Shown here one piece after another: positions 9,991 through 21,626 of a stretch of 64,000 nucleotides of DNA (its first letter is position 1; every line of letters starts with the position of its first letter). The notes below the pieces were generated by a model, which saw only the letters and a program-made list of their open reading frames with translations, made no database searches and had not been told where the DNA came from. The DNA lies in NCBI RefSeq assembly GCF_022605725.1, contig NC_065546.1, forward strand, positions 30,996,227 through 31,060,226. Direction: 5' to 3'. This DNA comes from Anthonomus grandis grandis. Its lineage: Eukaryota > Arthropoda > Insecta > Coleoptera > Curculionidae. Made by a program: the position numbers and the translations under genes.

Positions 9991-11520
9991 AAACTTAACA
10001 ACCGTTGCTCTAGTGCACAAATAAAAGGATGACATGGTGCTTTGCTACTCGGGATGTCAAAATGGTGAACATGAACCTGGAGTGGGCATTATGATCAAAA
10101 GAACTGCAACAACATGTTGCTAATTTCGTTCTTCTACTGAGAAAATGTAATTCAGACAAACCCATACACACAAACCCTATAAATATCAACTAAGTACAGG
10201 TATATGCTTCTATAGCTAAGAGCGATGAGAAAACTATAGAAAAAATCTACTCAGACTTGTGATAACCAAAAAATTGAAGAAATATGAACTTGGTTTACTT
10301 GCCAGTAAAAGCAGAGTCAAATATGTTGCTAAGGGTCTTGGACTGGTCTTGGACTCAGACGTTTCTACCATGAAAAAGGGTAAGTCATTACTAACATCGT
10401 CTTTACGCTAACTCCACGATGACTAGATACTTGGACATCACCTCGAAATAATGAAGACAAGATCCGATAAACAGCCAAATTGATTTTATTTAAACAACAG
10501 AGGTTTGGGAATAGTATTACAAGCGCCAAAACCTACCCAAATGCAGACGCTGATACCGACCACCAAACTTACAAACAGCATAAAAGTGAAACTAAGGAAC
10601 CTACAAAGATTAACAAAACCAATGTGTAAAAATAATAGAGAAGCTCCAAGAACAGCATTATCACACACAAATTAACAATTCAATTGCATATTTTATTTTC
10701 AAGCTATTAGTGGCAGATGCGGATATGGCCTGGAATAAAATTGAATCCACCATTATGATAATCTTCAGTTAAAAAAACGTAGCTCTAAGAAAATTAACCC
10801 GCAATAATACAAACATCTGAAAAACCAAGTAGAATACCACATAAAAAAGCGAAATAGTATGGATGGAAGAAAACTGCCGCGAAATGAAAGAAATGAACAC
10901 GAAACATAAATATTTTAAGCAACATAAAAAATTAAAGGAACTAACTGGGAACACAAGAAAAAATTATCAGTGGTCACAAGAAACATCGAGGATGATATCC
11001 AGTTGACAAAGGATGCGAAAAAGCAGACTTGCGAAAACTACATCAAACATCTGTTTGCAGCAGCAGCTATGCATTCTTAAATCAGAAGTAGACTATGCCA
11101 TAATAATTTCGAAACACAGAAAAGTATTTAGACCTGACATCCTCCCAATAAAGTTTTTAAAGGTCCTTTACGATTGAAATCTGACTAACCTTAAAAAAGT
11201 ATTCAACAAAATCTATAAAATAGGAGAAATCGCTTAAATCAGTCTGTATTCCGTTACCAAAAAAGAATAACCCTAATTCATTGACTTCCAGAAAGCCTTT
11301 GATCAAATACAATACGATATACTCATAGAGTACTTAAAGAGTAATAACTTGAATATAAGCGATATACGATAAATAAAAAAGGCATAGTCCAACCAAACGG
11401 CAGCAGTGCGTTTGGTTGAAGTAAAAAAATATGAATAAGCAAAACTCTCTTTACTGGAATGACGAGAACCCACGCGTGTAGAGAAAAGGACATACCCCCT
11501 ACCACCAGAAAATTAATGTT
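9955..11520 (+). pseudogene. RTE-like LINE (endonuclease-reverse transcriptase), degraded
   Basis: Conceptual translation in shifting frames recovers an apurinic-type endonuclease followed by the start of a reverse transcriptase. WNVKTFYKAANLTTVA (about 9960) and HEPGVGIMIKR (about 10065) are endonuclease landmarks; VQVYASIAKSDEKTIEKIYSDL (10195-10260) is the 'QVYAPT' strand; IDFILFKQQRFGNSI with SDH-like TDHQ (10480-10560) is its C-terminal part. The reverse transcriptase fragment shows DFQKAFDQIQYDILIEYLKSNN (11285-11350) and NQTAAVRL. Stops and frameshifts are dense, and the 3' part is missing. The style matches the insect 'endonuclease-reverse transcriptase' LINEs of the RTE group; the clade call is inference. 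Confidence 0.65.
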
Positions 11521-11639
11521 TGGGCTGATACATTGGGAGATGGTATTATCGACCCAATATATTTTTTTTTTGTTTTTTGGCCTTGTGCTTGGCACATTTA
11601 GCCACGTGTGTTCCAATATAGAAACTCATTCATAATAGA

Positions 11640-11765
11640 ACAGAGACCCAATATTTATACCAGGAAATTTAGATGGCGACATGTATACTGAAATGCTACA
11701 GAGGCCAATCGAACCATTAACATTGCCAGAATCAGAACATCAAAGGGGCATATACGGAAATGTTT
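11640..11765 (+). pseudogene. mariner-like transposase fragment
   Basis: About 40 codons read DPIFIPGNLDGDMYTEML followed by QRPIEPL. This equals the 'GPxFIxGNLxGDxYLxxL' segment between the first and second catalytic Asp of the mariner-like transposases at 37657-38621 and 32459-33202. Nothing upstream or downstream could be aligned by eye. A CCGGACGCCCTATATA-like terminus near 11915-11930 may belong to it. Confidence 0.5.
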
Positions 11766-12300
11766 CATAAGAAAAATGGTTACTTATAATAGGATTTTGG
11801 TGACTTCCACTAAAGTGGCAATATCTCTAAAGCCATCGATTTTTTACTAAGGTCATTTTATGTTTTTCTGGGTGCTTATGGGTTGGTTCATTAGCTACTT
11901 TAATATTATCGTTGACTTTCCGGACGCCCTATATATATTGGAATGAAAAACACAGATGAAATCGAGATTCAAAAGAAGGTTTATGTTATATCCACCAAAA
12001 AACCAAAAAACTTCAGGCAATTGATTTATGAACTCTTAGTTAGATTGTTTGCCATATTACAAAAAAACTATTTAGTTTCTCTGAATTAATATCAGAATTA
12101 TTGTTTTTAAAAAACCAAATTAGAAATTTATTAATTATGGACCAATTTCCCTTTACTTGTTAATTGCCTTAGAGAGTCTACTATTATTATAATCATTAAT
12201 GGCTAAATGGCTAAATGGCTAATCTGTAAATACTGCAATGATAAACTTTTTTTTAAAAATAACAAATAATTCAAAGATGTGATCATAATGTAATTTAATG
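11766..12300. other. No gene recognised (11.77-12.30 kb)
   Basis: AT-rich. It holds a tandem GGCTAAAT triplication near 12202-12222 and nothing else I can support. Confidence 0.4.
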
Positions 12301-12500
12301 AAAGAAGATATATACCTATATGTGAATCAAATATATTTCAAATTATTAATTAATTTTGAAAATGCCTTGTTCTACCTCTCTTTTTAGCAAAGAAATCCAT
12401 CTTTTATTAAAATTAACCGAACAAGTAGCTATGCTCTTATCTCCATTTAAGATTCAAATATTTTATCATAAAATTACATTTAGAAATTGTTTAATTGCTA
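12300..12500 (-). mobile_element. Second Penelope-like tail fragment
   Basis: On the minus strand the codons NGDKSIATCSVNFNKRW then ISLLKREVEQGIFKIN and a stop reproduce the C-terminus found at about 450-548, and the following TTAATTAATAATTTGAAATAT matches its 3' flank. The fragment is joined upstream to an unrelated LINE ORF1 relic (12530-13560), so it is a 5'-truncated insertion or a rearranged copy. Confidence 0.55.
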
Positions 12501-12529
12501 TTTTGATAATTAAAACTTATATATGACTA

Positions 12530-13560
12530 AATATTAGGAACAGATAAGACAATAAAATTGGCATCATAGCAACTATCTAACATACTTTTTAAACCAGGAT
12601 TATTATCACCTGAGAAATCATAGCCATTATAAAACATAATCATATTCATTAAAGTCTTTAAATCAGTGTTAAGTATTTTCAACATTTAGTAGACAAGCCC
12701 CTGGCTTCAAATTATGTTGAATATTCATATTTTCCATACTTTCTTTACTTCTAGAGAGAAGAAGAGATAAAATGAAAGGGCTAAAAAGAGAACTATTATG
12801 GTTATCTGATAAAAAAAGGATATGTCCATTCTTATGTGCCATTTTAGGTACAAAATTGCAATCAATTTTGTGTCATCTCTAACTCTACTAACATCGAACT
12901 TTTTCTAAATATTACTAATTTAATTAGAAGTTTATTGCTCTTATATTCCAGGATATTATCTCGGAACTTTGTTGTTGTGAGTCGAGAAACTCATTCTTGC
13001 TCTAGGTCAGTGGTCTGTTCAGTTTAATAATTTGTCCTGTGAGATCTATCACAAGCCTTTGTTACTTCTCCATTAAGTTTTTTGGATTACTAGATTCCTC
13101 CCTATTCACAGTTTCTCATTAAATTTTATCTTGTGTTCGTTAGATCAGCTAACAAACGATGTTTCTCTTATGACAGGTTGGTAATCTTGTTAGTTAAGAG
13201 TTTGAGCTTATCAATTTCACCTTGCAATTCATTAGTAGTTGTCTGCTGGAATACAAATTGAAGGACTTCTATTTGGGCATCTTTTTCCTTGTACTTAGAT
13301 TTTTGAGTGTCAAGGCAATTTAATATGTTTTTCAGATTAGGTGAATCTTAAAGTTGAATTTTGCAATTCTGACTGAAAAATATTAAGATCGGGCTACAGC
13401 ATTAGTTTCAGTAGTTGACAGATTAGCATAAGTTTTACAAAAAAAAAAGTTTGCGTTCATCATATTGATCACCGTATGTCCATTCCTCTTGGGTCGGGCT
13501 TTATTAATGCATGACTTTTTGCTGCTGTAGCAGCCGTACTTCGCTATCATCTATATATTT
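12530..13560 (-). pseudogene. LINE ORF1 relic with coiled coil and SGNH-esterase-like domain
   Basis: Minus-strand frames give a coiled-coil stretch (13330-13180: CLDTQKSKYKEKDAQIEVL, ELQGEIDKLKLLTNKI), then LFLSDNHNSSLF (about 12810), KPGACLLNV with FNEYDYVL (12715-12640) and NFIVLSVPNI (about 12550). The order of a GDS/SDN-like nucleophile block, a 'KPGA.L..V' block, a 'DyVl..gG.ND'-like block and 'vvLsVP' is that of SGNH esterases carried in ORF1 of some CR1-type LINEs. The nucleophile Ser itself is not evident (SDN). Numerous stops. Assignment is by pattern only. Confidence 0.45.
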
Positions 13561-13779
13561 AAAACACTAAGCCAAATTTTTCAGCAAGTTCGTGAGAGAG
13601 TTGTATTGCATCAATTTACACGATCTTTTTTTTTAAATAATCCTCTGGTTACCGAGACCTTTCAACACTATTTTTTTTTATTTTTTATTGCGTATATTTT
13701 TTTATAAAAACAATATAGTTTTTAAGCCGATAACATTTTCTGTGCAGTATGGCGAATGCGCTGGTATAGTTCAGTTCAG

Positions 13780-13900
13780 AGATCTATTAGAATCTTTGAT
13801 GTACCGCAAATAGTCCGTGTGCCGGTGTTGCTTGTATTGTCACAGGATATGCATGTTTAAATCGCAACATTTTATGTGGAAAGAGTTATAAAGTAATATT
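13780..13900 (+). repeat. Left arm of a 4.5-kb inverted repeat pair
   Basis: CAGTTCAGAGATCTATTAGA begins this arm and is followed by ATCTTTGATGT, a CCGCA and AGTCCGTG segment, then ATGTTTAAATCGCAACATTTTAT. The reverse complement recurs at 18180-18320 with scattered differences. Together they could be terminal inverted repeats of one element containing the DDE relic (16900-17640), later invaded by the LINE. Confidence 0.55.
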
Positions 13901-14099
13901 CTAAGCGATATTTAATCATTTCATTAAATAAATAAATGTTTTAAGCATTTTTTTAAAGAATTTATACATTTGATTCGTAAAATTTGACTACATGCGCCCA
14001 CGTACAATTTTGTTAAACGCCTGACCTTAGTCACAGTCACTCAAGCGTGAAAAGTTGCACAGGTCCGGCCTTAAAATTTATTTGTATTTAAAACTTTAT

Positions 14100-16450
14100 T
14101 ATTCGTGATTTTTGGGTTTAGTTTTATTAAGTTAGAAATTCAGGATAGTTGATAGCAAGATTATATTTAATTTAAATATAAGATTTACGTATGTTAAATG
14201 AGTTTAACCAAAAATTTTAATTTCATAAGTTTAGTTTTTAGCGCCATCAGTCCCTTATCACAAGTCAAGTCTTGCTTTGCAATATGTCAAGTTGGAATAA
14301 TGTATGGACTACTGTTAACCCACTGCATAGCTTTCATCAAATAGTATTAAACAATTTTAACACTGCTTTTCCTGTTGTCAATATTAAGAAACGATATAAA
14401 AAACCTTGGATTACTAAGGGTTTACGAGTATCTGGGAAAAATATGCGCTCCCTTTTTTACATTAGAAAATACGCTATGAACAATGCAACATTTTTAAATT
14501 ATTATAACAGATACCGCAAGATTTACAGAAACTCAATCAAAATGGCTAAGTGGACCTACTTTCAAAGGAGGATAAATAATTCCTCCAACAGATCAAAAGA
14601 GTCTTGGAAGATTTTAAATGAGCTTAGGGGCAAAAATAATGTCTTGGTTATTCCAAGTACCCTAGATTCCAATGTCCTCAATTCCTTCTACTGTGATATT
14701 GCTAGTAACCTTGCAGCCAATCTCTCACAAAAAATAGATCCCAGGAGCTATCTCAGCAATGTGGTAGTAGCCGAATCTTTCTTTTTTGTCCCCACAAGTG
14801 TAGAAGAGCTTAAACAGTTAATGGTTAATATTAAGAATAAGAGTTCATCAGGTTGGGATGGGCTTTCTGTTAAAATATTTTCTGTTTTACCTCTTGTTGC
14901 TTTGCAAGTCTTGGCCGAGTCAATTAACTTTTCATTTATGTCTGGAGTTTTCCCAGAGTGCTTAAAAAGAGCAATGATTGTTCCTTTTTACAAGGGTGGC
15001 GATCGCGACTGTCCTTCTAACTTTAGACCTATAGCGTTATTGCTTACTTTAGCCAAGATAGTGGAACGGCTCGTTAAGGTGAGGATGGTTTCATTTCTAA
15101 ATAGGTTTGGCCTATTGAGTCTTCAGCAGTTTGGCTTTCGTGAGTCTGTGAGCACAAATGATGCTATCTTTAGCTTTCTAGAGCACCTGTACAACCGACT
15201 GAATGTTGGTGAAGTTGCAGCAGCGGTATTCTGTGACTTGTTCAAGGCATTTGACTGCGTGAGTCACATAGTGCTGCTGATGAAACTGGAGCTCTATGGT
15301 TTCAGAGGAACTGCCCTTGAGTAGTTTCGTTCCTACTTATCAAATCGTGTCCAGGCTGTTAAATTTAATGGTGGTATCTCTAAGGAACTTAATATAAATG
15401 TGGGTGTTCCGCAAGCATCAGTACTTGGTCCTTTACTTTTTCTCATTTATGTGAACGATCTGCCACAACTGCAGGCAACTGGCAAATTTACATTGTTTGC
15501 CGATGATACCACCATCCTCTGGCACGACTCTGATGTTTCTCAAATGAAGGCCAATATACGTGCAGATTTGTTAAAAATAAAAAACTGGTGTGATGCAAAT
15601 TTTTTGACATTTAATGTTTCCAAAACAAATATCCTTAATTTTAAATGTAATACAAATGATACAAATGATGTTTAAATAATGAAGCCATCACCATGCCACC
15701 GTTCAGTAAGTTTTTGGGTCTTTCCATAGACAAGTTCCTTAACTTTAAAGACCATATTGTGAATGCATGTAGAAAAGTCTCATCAGGCTGCTACGCCCTA
15801 AGGGTTATTGCCACCAGTTAATTTTCAATCGAGTTAATTTCTCCATTGTCAGATCTGCATACTTCGCGATTATCGAGTCGCACCTTCGATATGGAATTTG
15901 CTTTTGGGGTTCATGTTCAAATTCACTTTTTAGTTCAGTGTTTGTACTCCAGAAAAGGGCCATTAGATATCCATGTGGGGCCAAGCCTCGTGACTCATGT
16001 CGCCCGCTTTTTGTAAGTCATAATATTTTAACCCTGTGTTGTATTTTTATTTTGGAAACAGTTTGCTTAGTTTTTAGAAAATATAAACAGGAACTCCACT
16101 TAGGAAGCCACTATAATACGCGACAAAATTATTTGTTAAGGCTACCCATTCCTCATTTTGAACTTGTCCGTAGCTCTATCATATATGGAGGTAGAAAGCT
16201 GTTTAATAAACTTCCACTAGAAATAAGACAACTTAAGACTGAAAAAAGCCTACGTACAAGGACGAAAATATTTCTTGCTAGTTAAGCGTACTATAGTTTA
16301 GGTGAATTTTTTAATGATTAGCATTTAAGTGTTTTTCAAAGTCTAATTTTATTTTATTTTAAATTAGTTTCTCGTTTTTATTCATTTAATGTACAGTCTA
16401 TTGGCTTTGTCTACAACTTCTATGTTTATATTGACAATAAAGCATATTTG
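14100..16450 (+). mobile_element. CR1/Jockey-group LINE, 5'-truncated
   Basis: The segment starts within the linker before the reverse transcriptase and runs to a 3' end near TGACAATAAAGCATATTTGAG, about 165 bases after the last codon. No poly(A) tail is evident. It lies inside the inverted-repeat-bounded segment 13780-18320. Confidence 0.7.
14272..16285 (+). pseudogene. LINE reverse transcriptase ORF2 fragment
   Basis: The first open frame (to 15324) includes the linker KPWITKGLRVSGKNMR and the fingers/palm: GWDGLSVKIFS, FKRAMIVPFYKGGDR-like CLKRAMIVPFYKG, NFRPIALLLTLAKIVERL, QQFGFRES, and FCDLFKAFDCVSH (first catalytic Asp). A TAG at 15322 breaks the frame, which resumes FRSYLSNRVQAV and VPQASVLGPLLFLIYVNDL (15400-15460; QAS for the usual QGS) and TLFADDTT, the catalytic Asp pair. 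After 15675 a frameshift leads to the C-terminal region ending at 16285 with HYNTRQNYLLRLP and IYGGRKLFNKLP, typical of this group. Fewer defects than neighbouring relics, so it is comparatively young. Confidence 0.85.
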
Positions 16451-16899
16451 AGTTTGATCAGAGAATAGATGATACGAATTACTTAGGCCTATTTATTCTG
16501 TGGATTAAGGCATTAAATATTTACTTTTTGACACAAAAGTGTAAAATGTTTTGGTTTGTCTTCAAATTTTATGTATTTCCTTTTTATGGGAATTGAGATT
16601 TATTTTTACATGGTGGTGATTATTAATGGGGATTGTGACTGCCATATTCAATATCCTTTATTATAGTTTTTTTTTAATTAATACATATTATGATATATTA
16701 TTATAATAATCATGAAAATCCCCCATCTCTATATTTAGTACCAACTTCTTTTGATAAAAAGTAATTATGTAGTCAGAAAATTGGGAGTATAATTTTTAAA
16801 ATAAACTTTTTTTAATAACTGTCTATACTTTATGCATTTAAAAGTTTCTTACTATGGCAAAAAAGGGACTTTTTTCCCAGAGAATAGAAATCATACATC
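16451..16899. other. No gene recognised (16.45-16.90 kb)
   Basis: AT-rich sequence between the LINE end and the DDE relic, with no supportable feature. Confidence 0.4.
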
Positions 16900-17640
16900 A
16901 AACATAAATGTATCATATCATGTTCCGGCTAAATAATATATGGATCTTTCTTCCTCCCAATTTTTTTAAATTTTCGTCAAATATTCTATACACCACTTTA
17001 CAATTTCATTACATCAGCTCTTTTGTTAACCATCTTAAGCCTAAATCCAAGTTTTATCAGGTATCTCCGCAAGGTTGAGACTGAGAAATGTTTGTCTCTT
17101 GCCGATAAGGTGTCTCTATGGTCAGAACCTCATTGTTTTTGTATTTAGAATACACACCTTTCCTTAGCAATTTGGCAATATCCGTGTCAAGTCCCTTTGA
17201 TTGTCCTGCATCTTTCCTTTTTATTCTGTCTTAAATCCTTTTTTTTATAGGCATATTGTACTATAGGGAACCCCTGTTAAAAACGCTGTTTTTTGCAAAG
17301 CACTACAATCATTTGTGAACTGAGGATCATTCCTTAGATTGTTATAGATATTTAGATAAATTTGTTTGACATCTGTACTTACTTGCTTCTTTTTGCTTCC
17401 TCAATACTAGAAAATGAACTATCAGAACTATATAAGTCTAAATCACTGTCCAGATCACTCTTAATGTTTTTATCACAAATGTTATTGTCTTTCTTGTACA
17501 CCCACAATCTCCATAAGCCCGCACTAACACTTTCCTCTTCATTTGCCAAATTTTCCTGCCTATTTTCCCAGGGTCGAAACATTTTTAGGTCTTTAGGTAT
17601 AATACCAAAACAAATCCACAAACACAAATAAAAAAACACA
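16900..17640 (-). pseudogene. DDE transposase relic (IS630/Tc1-mariner-type, N-terminal half)
   Basis: On the minus strand an acidic N-terminal stretch (17639-17379) is followed, after a frameshift, by VSTDVKQIYLNIYNNL and CSALQKTAFLTGVPYSTICL (17375-17245) and then STLRRYLIKLGFRLKMVNKR (about 17080-17020). This is the helix-turn-helix pair plus the 'TLRRxLxxxGFxwkk' strand that precedes the catalytic 'YLDET' in insect DDE_3-type transposases. Degenerate sequence to about 16900 resembles the 'R.dYL.kI.k.Re..rpI' segment, but the DET itself is not readable. Decay is advanced. Confidence 0.4.
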
Positions 17641-17699
17641 CTTCCTCACAGTAAAAACTGCAAAAAATTTAGACGAATGCAGACCAAATTCTAAATTCA

Positions 17700-18180
17700 C
17701 CACTTTCATAAACGTGTAAAAAGCATAACCGGCAAAACACATCAAATAATAACCTCACATGGCCCCCCTCCCAACTATTAAAGGTGATAGACCCATCCAA
17801 CAACTATTTTAAAGGCGATAGACCCATCCTTAAAGATCTCTTTAAAAACACGTCGAAAGTAATACGAAAACTGCCCAAAAATTTATTTGGGTACGGCCCC
17901 GTAATTCTTAAAATCAGTGGGATAGAGAGAGATATACAATCACTTGCACAGCCTAAAGTAGGAATCGCCAGAACGCAGGTGTTTTATCTTTGTTTAATAG
18001 ACTGGCTAAAAAGAGGTGACAAGTCTGTGAGTGCTGGAAGTGTTTAAAATATTTTGTAAGATGCTTGGATTTTAGTCCGCGGTCAATTTTTTGATATTAT
18101 TTTCTTGTTATATTATTTTCTTTCTAAAAATTGACATTTTCGAAAAAAAAATAAAAAATAGTATAAAACATGGGGTTTTA
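17700..18180. other. No gene recognised (17.7-18.2 kb)
   Basis: It contains a near-direct duplication of a GATAGACCCATCC motif at 17786-17798 and 17818-17830 and an 87-codon open frame (17784-18047) without any recognisable family pattern. Confidence 0.35.
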
Positions 18181-18322
18181 TGTATATTTAAAATTATTAC
18201 ATAGATAGACAGTATAAAATTTTGCCATTTAAACATATATATCATGCAACAATAAATATGACATAGGCGCACGGACTAGTTAGTGCGGCATCTGCGACAC
18301 ATCAAAGATTCTAATAGATCTC
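18180..18322 (-). repeat. Right arm of a 4.5-kb inverted repeat pair
   Basis: It is the inverted partner of 13780-13900, matching best over the outermost 31 bases (TCTAATAGATCTCTGAACTG at its outer end). The inner ends also correspond (AAAATTTTGCCATTTAAACAT). Outside it the sequence changes abruptly to the GC-richer 5' flank of the Helitron. Confidence 0.55.
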
Positions 18323-18829
18323 TGAACTGGACTTTACGTGGATCGACAAGCCCGGGCGAGGCGACTCGAGGTGCGACATTTACATCTGACGTCACACGAA
18401 CGATATAAAGTATTGCAAAGTTTAAATAAATGCTACTGCCAGAGGCACTTGCTTCATTGTTGATCGTTGCTCTACTTTCAACATTTCGTGTTCGGATTGT
18501 AGTAGTCGCTGATCGTTTATAATTTTGATAAAGTTAGGATAGTTGTCGCTGTGTTTGTTTCTTTTTTATTATTATAGGATAGTTGGCGTTGCGTTTGTTT
18601 TTTTTTTCTATTTATATTATATAATCGAATACTGTTTTTAAGTTTTTGTTGTTTTTAATAAATTTTAGGTTATAGAGAATTTTTCGAAATAGGTTGCTTT
18701 TGTTTCGTTTTCTATTTCGGATTATATTGTTTTGTCTGATTAAAGGGTGTTTATATAGAATCGTTAAAAAAAGTTAAGAACTTTGTTTCCTTATTCTCAT
18801 TTTTCAAGTTGTTAATTTGGGAAATAAAT

Positions 18830-19318
18830 ATGGAAAGAGAAGTTATTCCTATTTTAGGAGATGGGAATTGTTTGTTTCGATCGATTTCTTATTGTTTGTA
18901 TAATAACGATGAACATCATAGGAAAATACGATTAATAGTTGTGGAAAAGGTTAAAAATGAATGGGGGTATTACCGACATTTTATTATAGGAGATTTATCT
19001 TACAGACTGCCGATCAGAAACGCAGTAGATTACGAAAACTTGCTATCATTGGATGGTGAATATGCGGGCCATATTGAATTACACTGCATTGGGCAGTTGT
19101 TTCCTAACTATTTATTTAGGATTTATAGGGATGAAAATAATAAAAGTCAAGAGTACGGTACAGGAAATATTATTTGCAATTTGCTTTTTTCTGGCAATCT
19201 TGATAGGGGTCATTATAGTGTTTTACGTTTTCGCCCCACAAATTTTGCGGAAAATGAAAACACAAGTTTTGTTAAGGAAAGCAATTTCTTCAACAGTCTA
19301 AAATTAATAAACGTATAA
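18830..19318 (+). CDS. OTU-family cysteine protease of Helitron
   Basis: About 162 codons from the ATG at 18830, which I prefer to upstream non-ATG extension because it directly opens MEREVIPILGDGNCLFRS. GDGNCLFRS holds the catalytic Asp and Cys of OTU deubiquitinase-like proteases. The partner His lies in DRGHYSVL near residue 138, so the catalytic triad pattern is intact. The middle contains a GEYAGHIELHCIGQLF segment, equal to the 'W...g.e.el.ala..f' core. Length and spacing suit a single OTU domain. Family knowledge: OTU domains are found in some eukaryotic Helitrons and are thought to act on ubiquitin-like conjugates; the role in transposition is not established. It is the only frame in the Helitron without a break. 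Confidence 0.75.
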   Translation: MEREVIPILGDGNCLFRSISYCLYNNDEHHRKIRLIVVEKVKNEWGYYRHFIIGDLSYRLPIRNAVDYENLLSLDGEYAGHIELHCIGQLFPNYLFRIYRDENNKSQEYGTGNIICNLLFSGNLDRGHYSVLRFRPTNFAENENTSFVKESNFFNSLKLINV

Positions 19319-19366
19319 ACGTAAACGAAAAAAAACTTTGACTGGTTACAGGGAAAAGTTCACGAA

Positions 19367-21614
19367 ATGGATACTAATTCTCTATCCTTCGTGTCTGTTG
19401 AAGCAAATCTAAAATTACCTCTGGGATATGGTCCTTATTGTTTTAGAATTCTTGAGACGGTATATCACAATATTTCTGAATTATATTCTAAAAGCGTAAA
19501 TTCTGCTTCTTACTGTCAACTTCATATTTTGGATTTTTCTGAAGCCAACCAAATTAGACTTCAAAATTCTGAAACACTTCTTTACCCAAAGATGTTCTTG
19601 AAATATTAAATAAAATAATAACTGAACATAATCCCTATGTGCGTTTATATAAAACGATGCATCAAAAGATATGTGAGGAAAAGCTGGCTTTAAAAGAAAA
19701 TCGGATGCCCTTAAATTTTGTAATGCGGTTTTATCATGAACCTCGGTCAGACGATCACGACGGTGCGACGATATAATCATCCTACATGTCTAGAGGTAGC
19801 AGCAGTATTTGAATCAGTAGATGGAGCTCCTCCCTCCCATAGGAATATTGCTGTTTACCCAAGCGAGGGTGGGTTAAAAAATATTGATAACGACAGCATG
19901 CACTGTGACCCTATGTCGTATGTACTTATATGGCCGTGAGGAGTGCCAGGTTGGTATATTTTAATGCCAACTGGAGGTGAGCGAAAAATTAAAGTACGGC
20001 AAAATATTTCGATGCGAGAATATATTTCATACAGGCTTATGGTTCGTGGTAATCCTCCTAAATGTGATTTTAATTCTGTAATTAATGCAGGAAAATTAAG
20101 CCAACAATTAGTTGTAGATTACTACTGCCGTATTGAAGGTTATAGGTTAAAGTTTATCCGCAACCAACAAGCAAAACTTCGAGTAGATACTTATATTGGT
20201 CTTGCCGATGTCTTACATGTAAGAGCTGAAAATGAAAATTTAAGAACTGGACGAGTTGTTATATTACCCTCTAGCTTTACAGGTAGTCCACGTAATATGA
20301 TGCAAAAGTATCAGGATGCAATGGCAATGGTCAGAAAATTCGGAAAACCTGATATTTTTTTAACTTTTACCTGCAATCCTCAGTAGCCGGAAATTAAAAA
20401 CAGTATACATTCATATGAAACTTTGAATAATAGATCCGATATTATCGTAAGGGTTTTTCATTCAAAAGTAAAGGAACTGTTACGATTAATAAATCAGGAA
20501 GACATTTTTGGTGAAGTATAAACTTTTTTATACACCGTCGAGTTTCAAAAAAGAGGTTTACCTCATGTTCATTTGTTACTTTAGAAGTTTAAAAGATAAC
20601 TGCAAGTTTCGAGAAATTTCGGATATTGATAAATGTATTTCCGCAGAAATTCCAGACCCGAATAACACAACACTGTACAATTTAGTTAAGGCACATATGG
20701 TGCACGGTCCTTGTGGCAATCTTAACCCCAAATCAGTTTGTATGGATAAGGGTAAGTGTCCAAAAGAATTCCCAAAACCATTTATAGAACAAACAAAAGA
20801 AAACGTTAAAGGTGATCCTCTTTATCAAAGAAAAAATAATGGTAGGACTAACACTAAAAATATTCATGGCAAAGATGTGGAAATTGACAACCAATACATT
20901 GTTCCTTACAAACCATTTTTATTAATGTATTTTCAGGCTCACATTAATGTTGAACTTTGTGCAAGTGTTCACAGTATAAAATATATACATAAATATGTTT
21001 ATAAGGGACATGATTGTGCTAATATACAGATTACTGCGGCGGAGAAAGGTACACTCCACCATGATGAAGTGTCAACATTTCTGAATACACGATATGTTAG
21101 TCCCACTGAAGCCGTCTACAGAATTTTTTGCTTCCCTATGCATGAACAGTCTCATACAGTTATTCGCTTACCCGTACACTTACCGCAAGAACAACAAATA
21201 TACTTTCGCGACGACAATGCAACTGAAGCATTATTTAGAGCAGAAATGCAACATACAGAGTTAACTGCGTGGTTTGAGTTGAATAAAAATCCGTCAACCA
21301 GAAGTTCTTACATTTATCCGGAAACACCAGTTCATTATGTCTGGAATAAGCAAAGGCATACCTGGAAAAAACGTGTGAAAAGGCTAAAAATTATTGGTCG
21401 AATGTACAATGTTTCTCCAATTGAATCTGAACGATATCACCTTCGTCTCTTACTACTTTATGTCGTAAGTGCTACAAGTTTTGACGGCTTAAGGACTTAT
21501 AATAAGGACGATAATGTCCATTATGCTTCTTTTAAAGAGGCAGCGATGCGACGTGGGCTGCTTCAGGAAGATACCGAATGGCATCGTTGTTTACAAGAAG
21601 CATCCGTTTTTTAA
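19367..21614 (+). pseudogene. Helitron Rep domain, two frameshifts and stops
   Basis: The frame opens with an N-terminal helitron-like region (19367-19609: CQLHILDFSEANQIRLQN), shifts at about 19605, continues ENRMPLNFVMRFYHEPRSDDHDG, shifts again, then RYNHPTCLEVAAVF and DPMSYVLIWP (TGA replaces a codon at 19937). PDIFLTFTCNPQ precedes a TAG at 20384 that replaces the usual Trp. The HUH motif, FQKRGLPHVHLL, is at about 20540-20580 in a shifted frame. The catalytic-Tyr region YIHKYVYKGHD is at about 20985-21020. The Rep nuclease would nick and rejoin DNA during rolling-circle transposition; this copy cannot express it in one piece. Confidence 0.85.
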
Positions 21615-21626
21615 ATACCATATCAA

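Noticed and set aside
11323..11616. 97-codon minus-strand frame
   Set aside because: It overlaps the end of the RTE-like LINE relic on the opposite strand and has no motif.
17784..18047. 87-codon plus-strand frame
   Set aside because: It has a duplicated motif at its start and no family features; could not be distinguished from chance.
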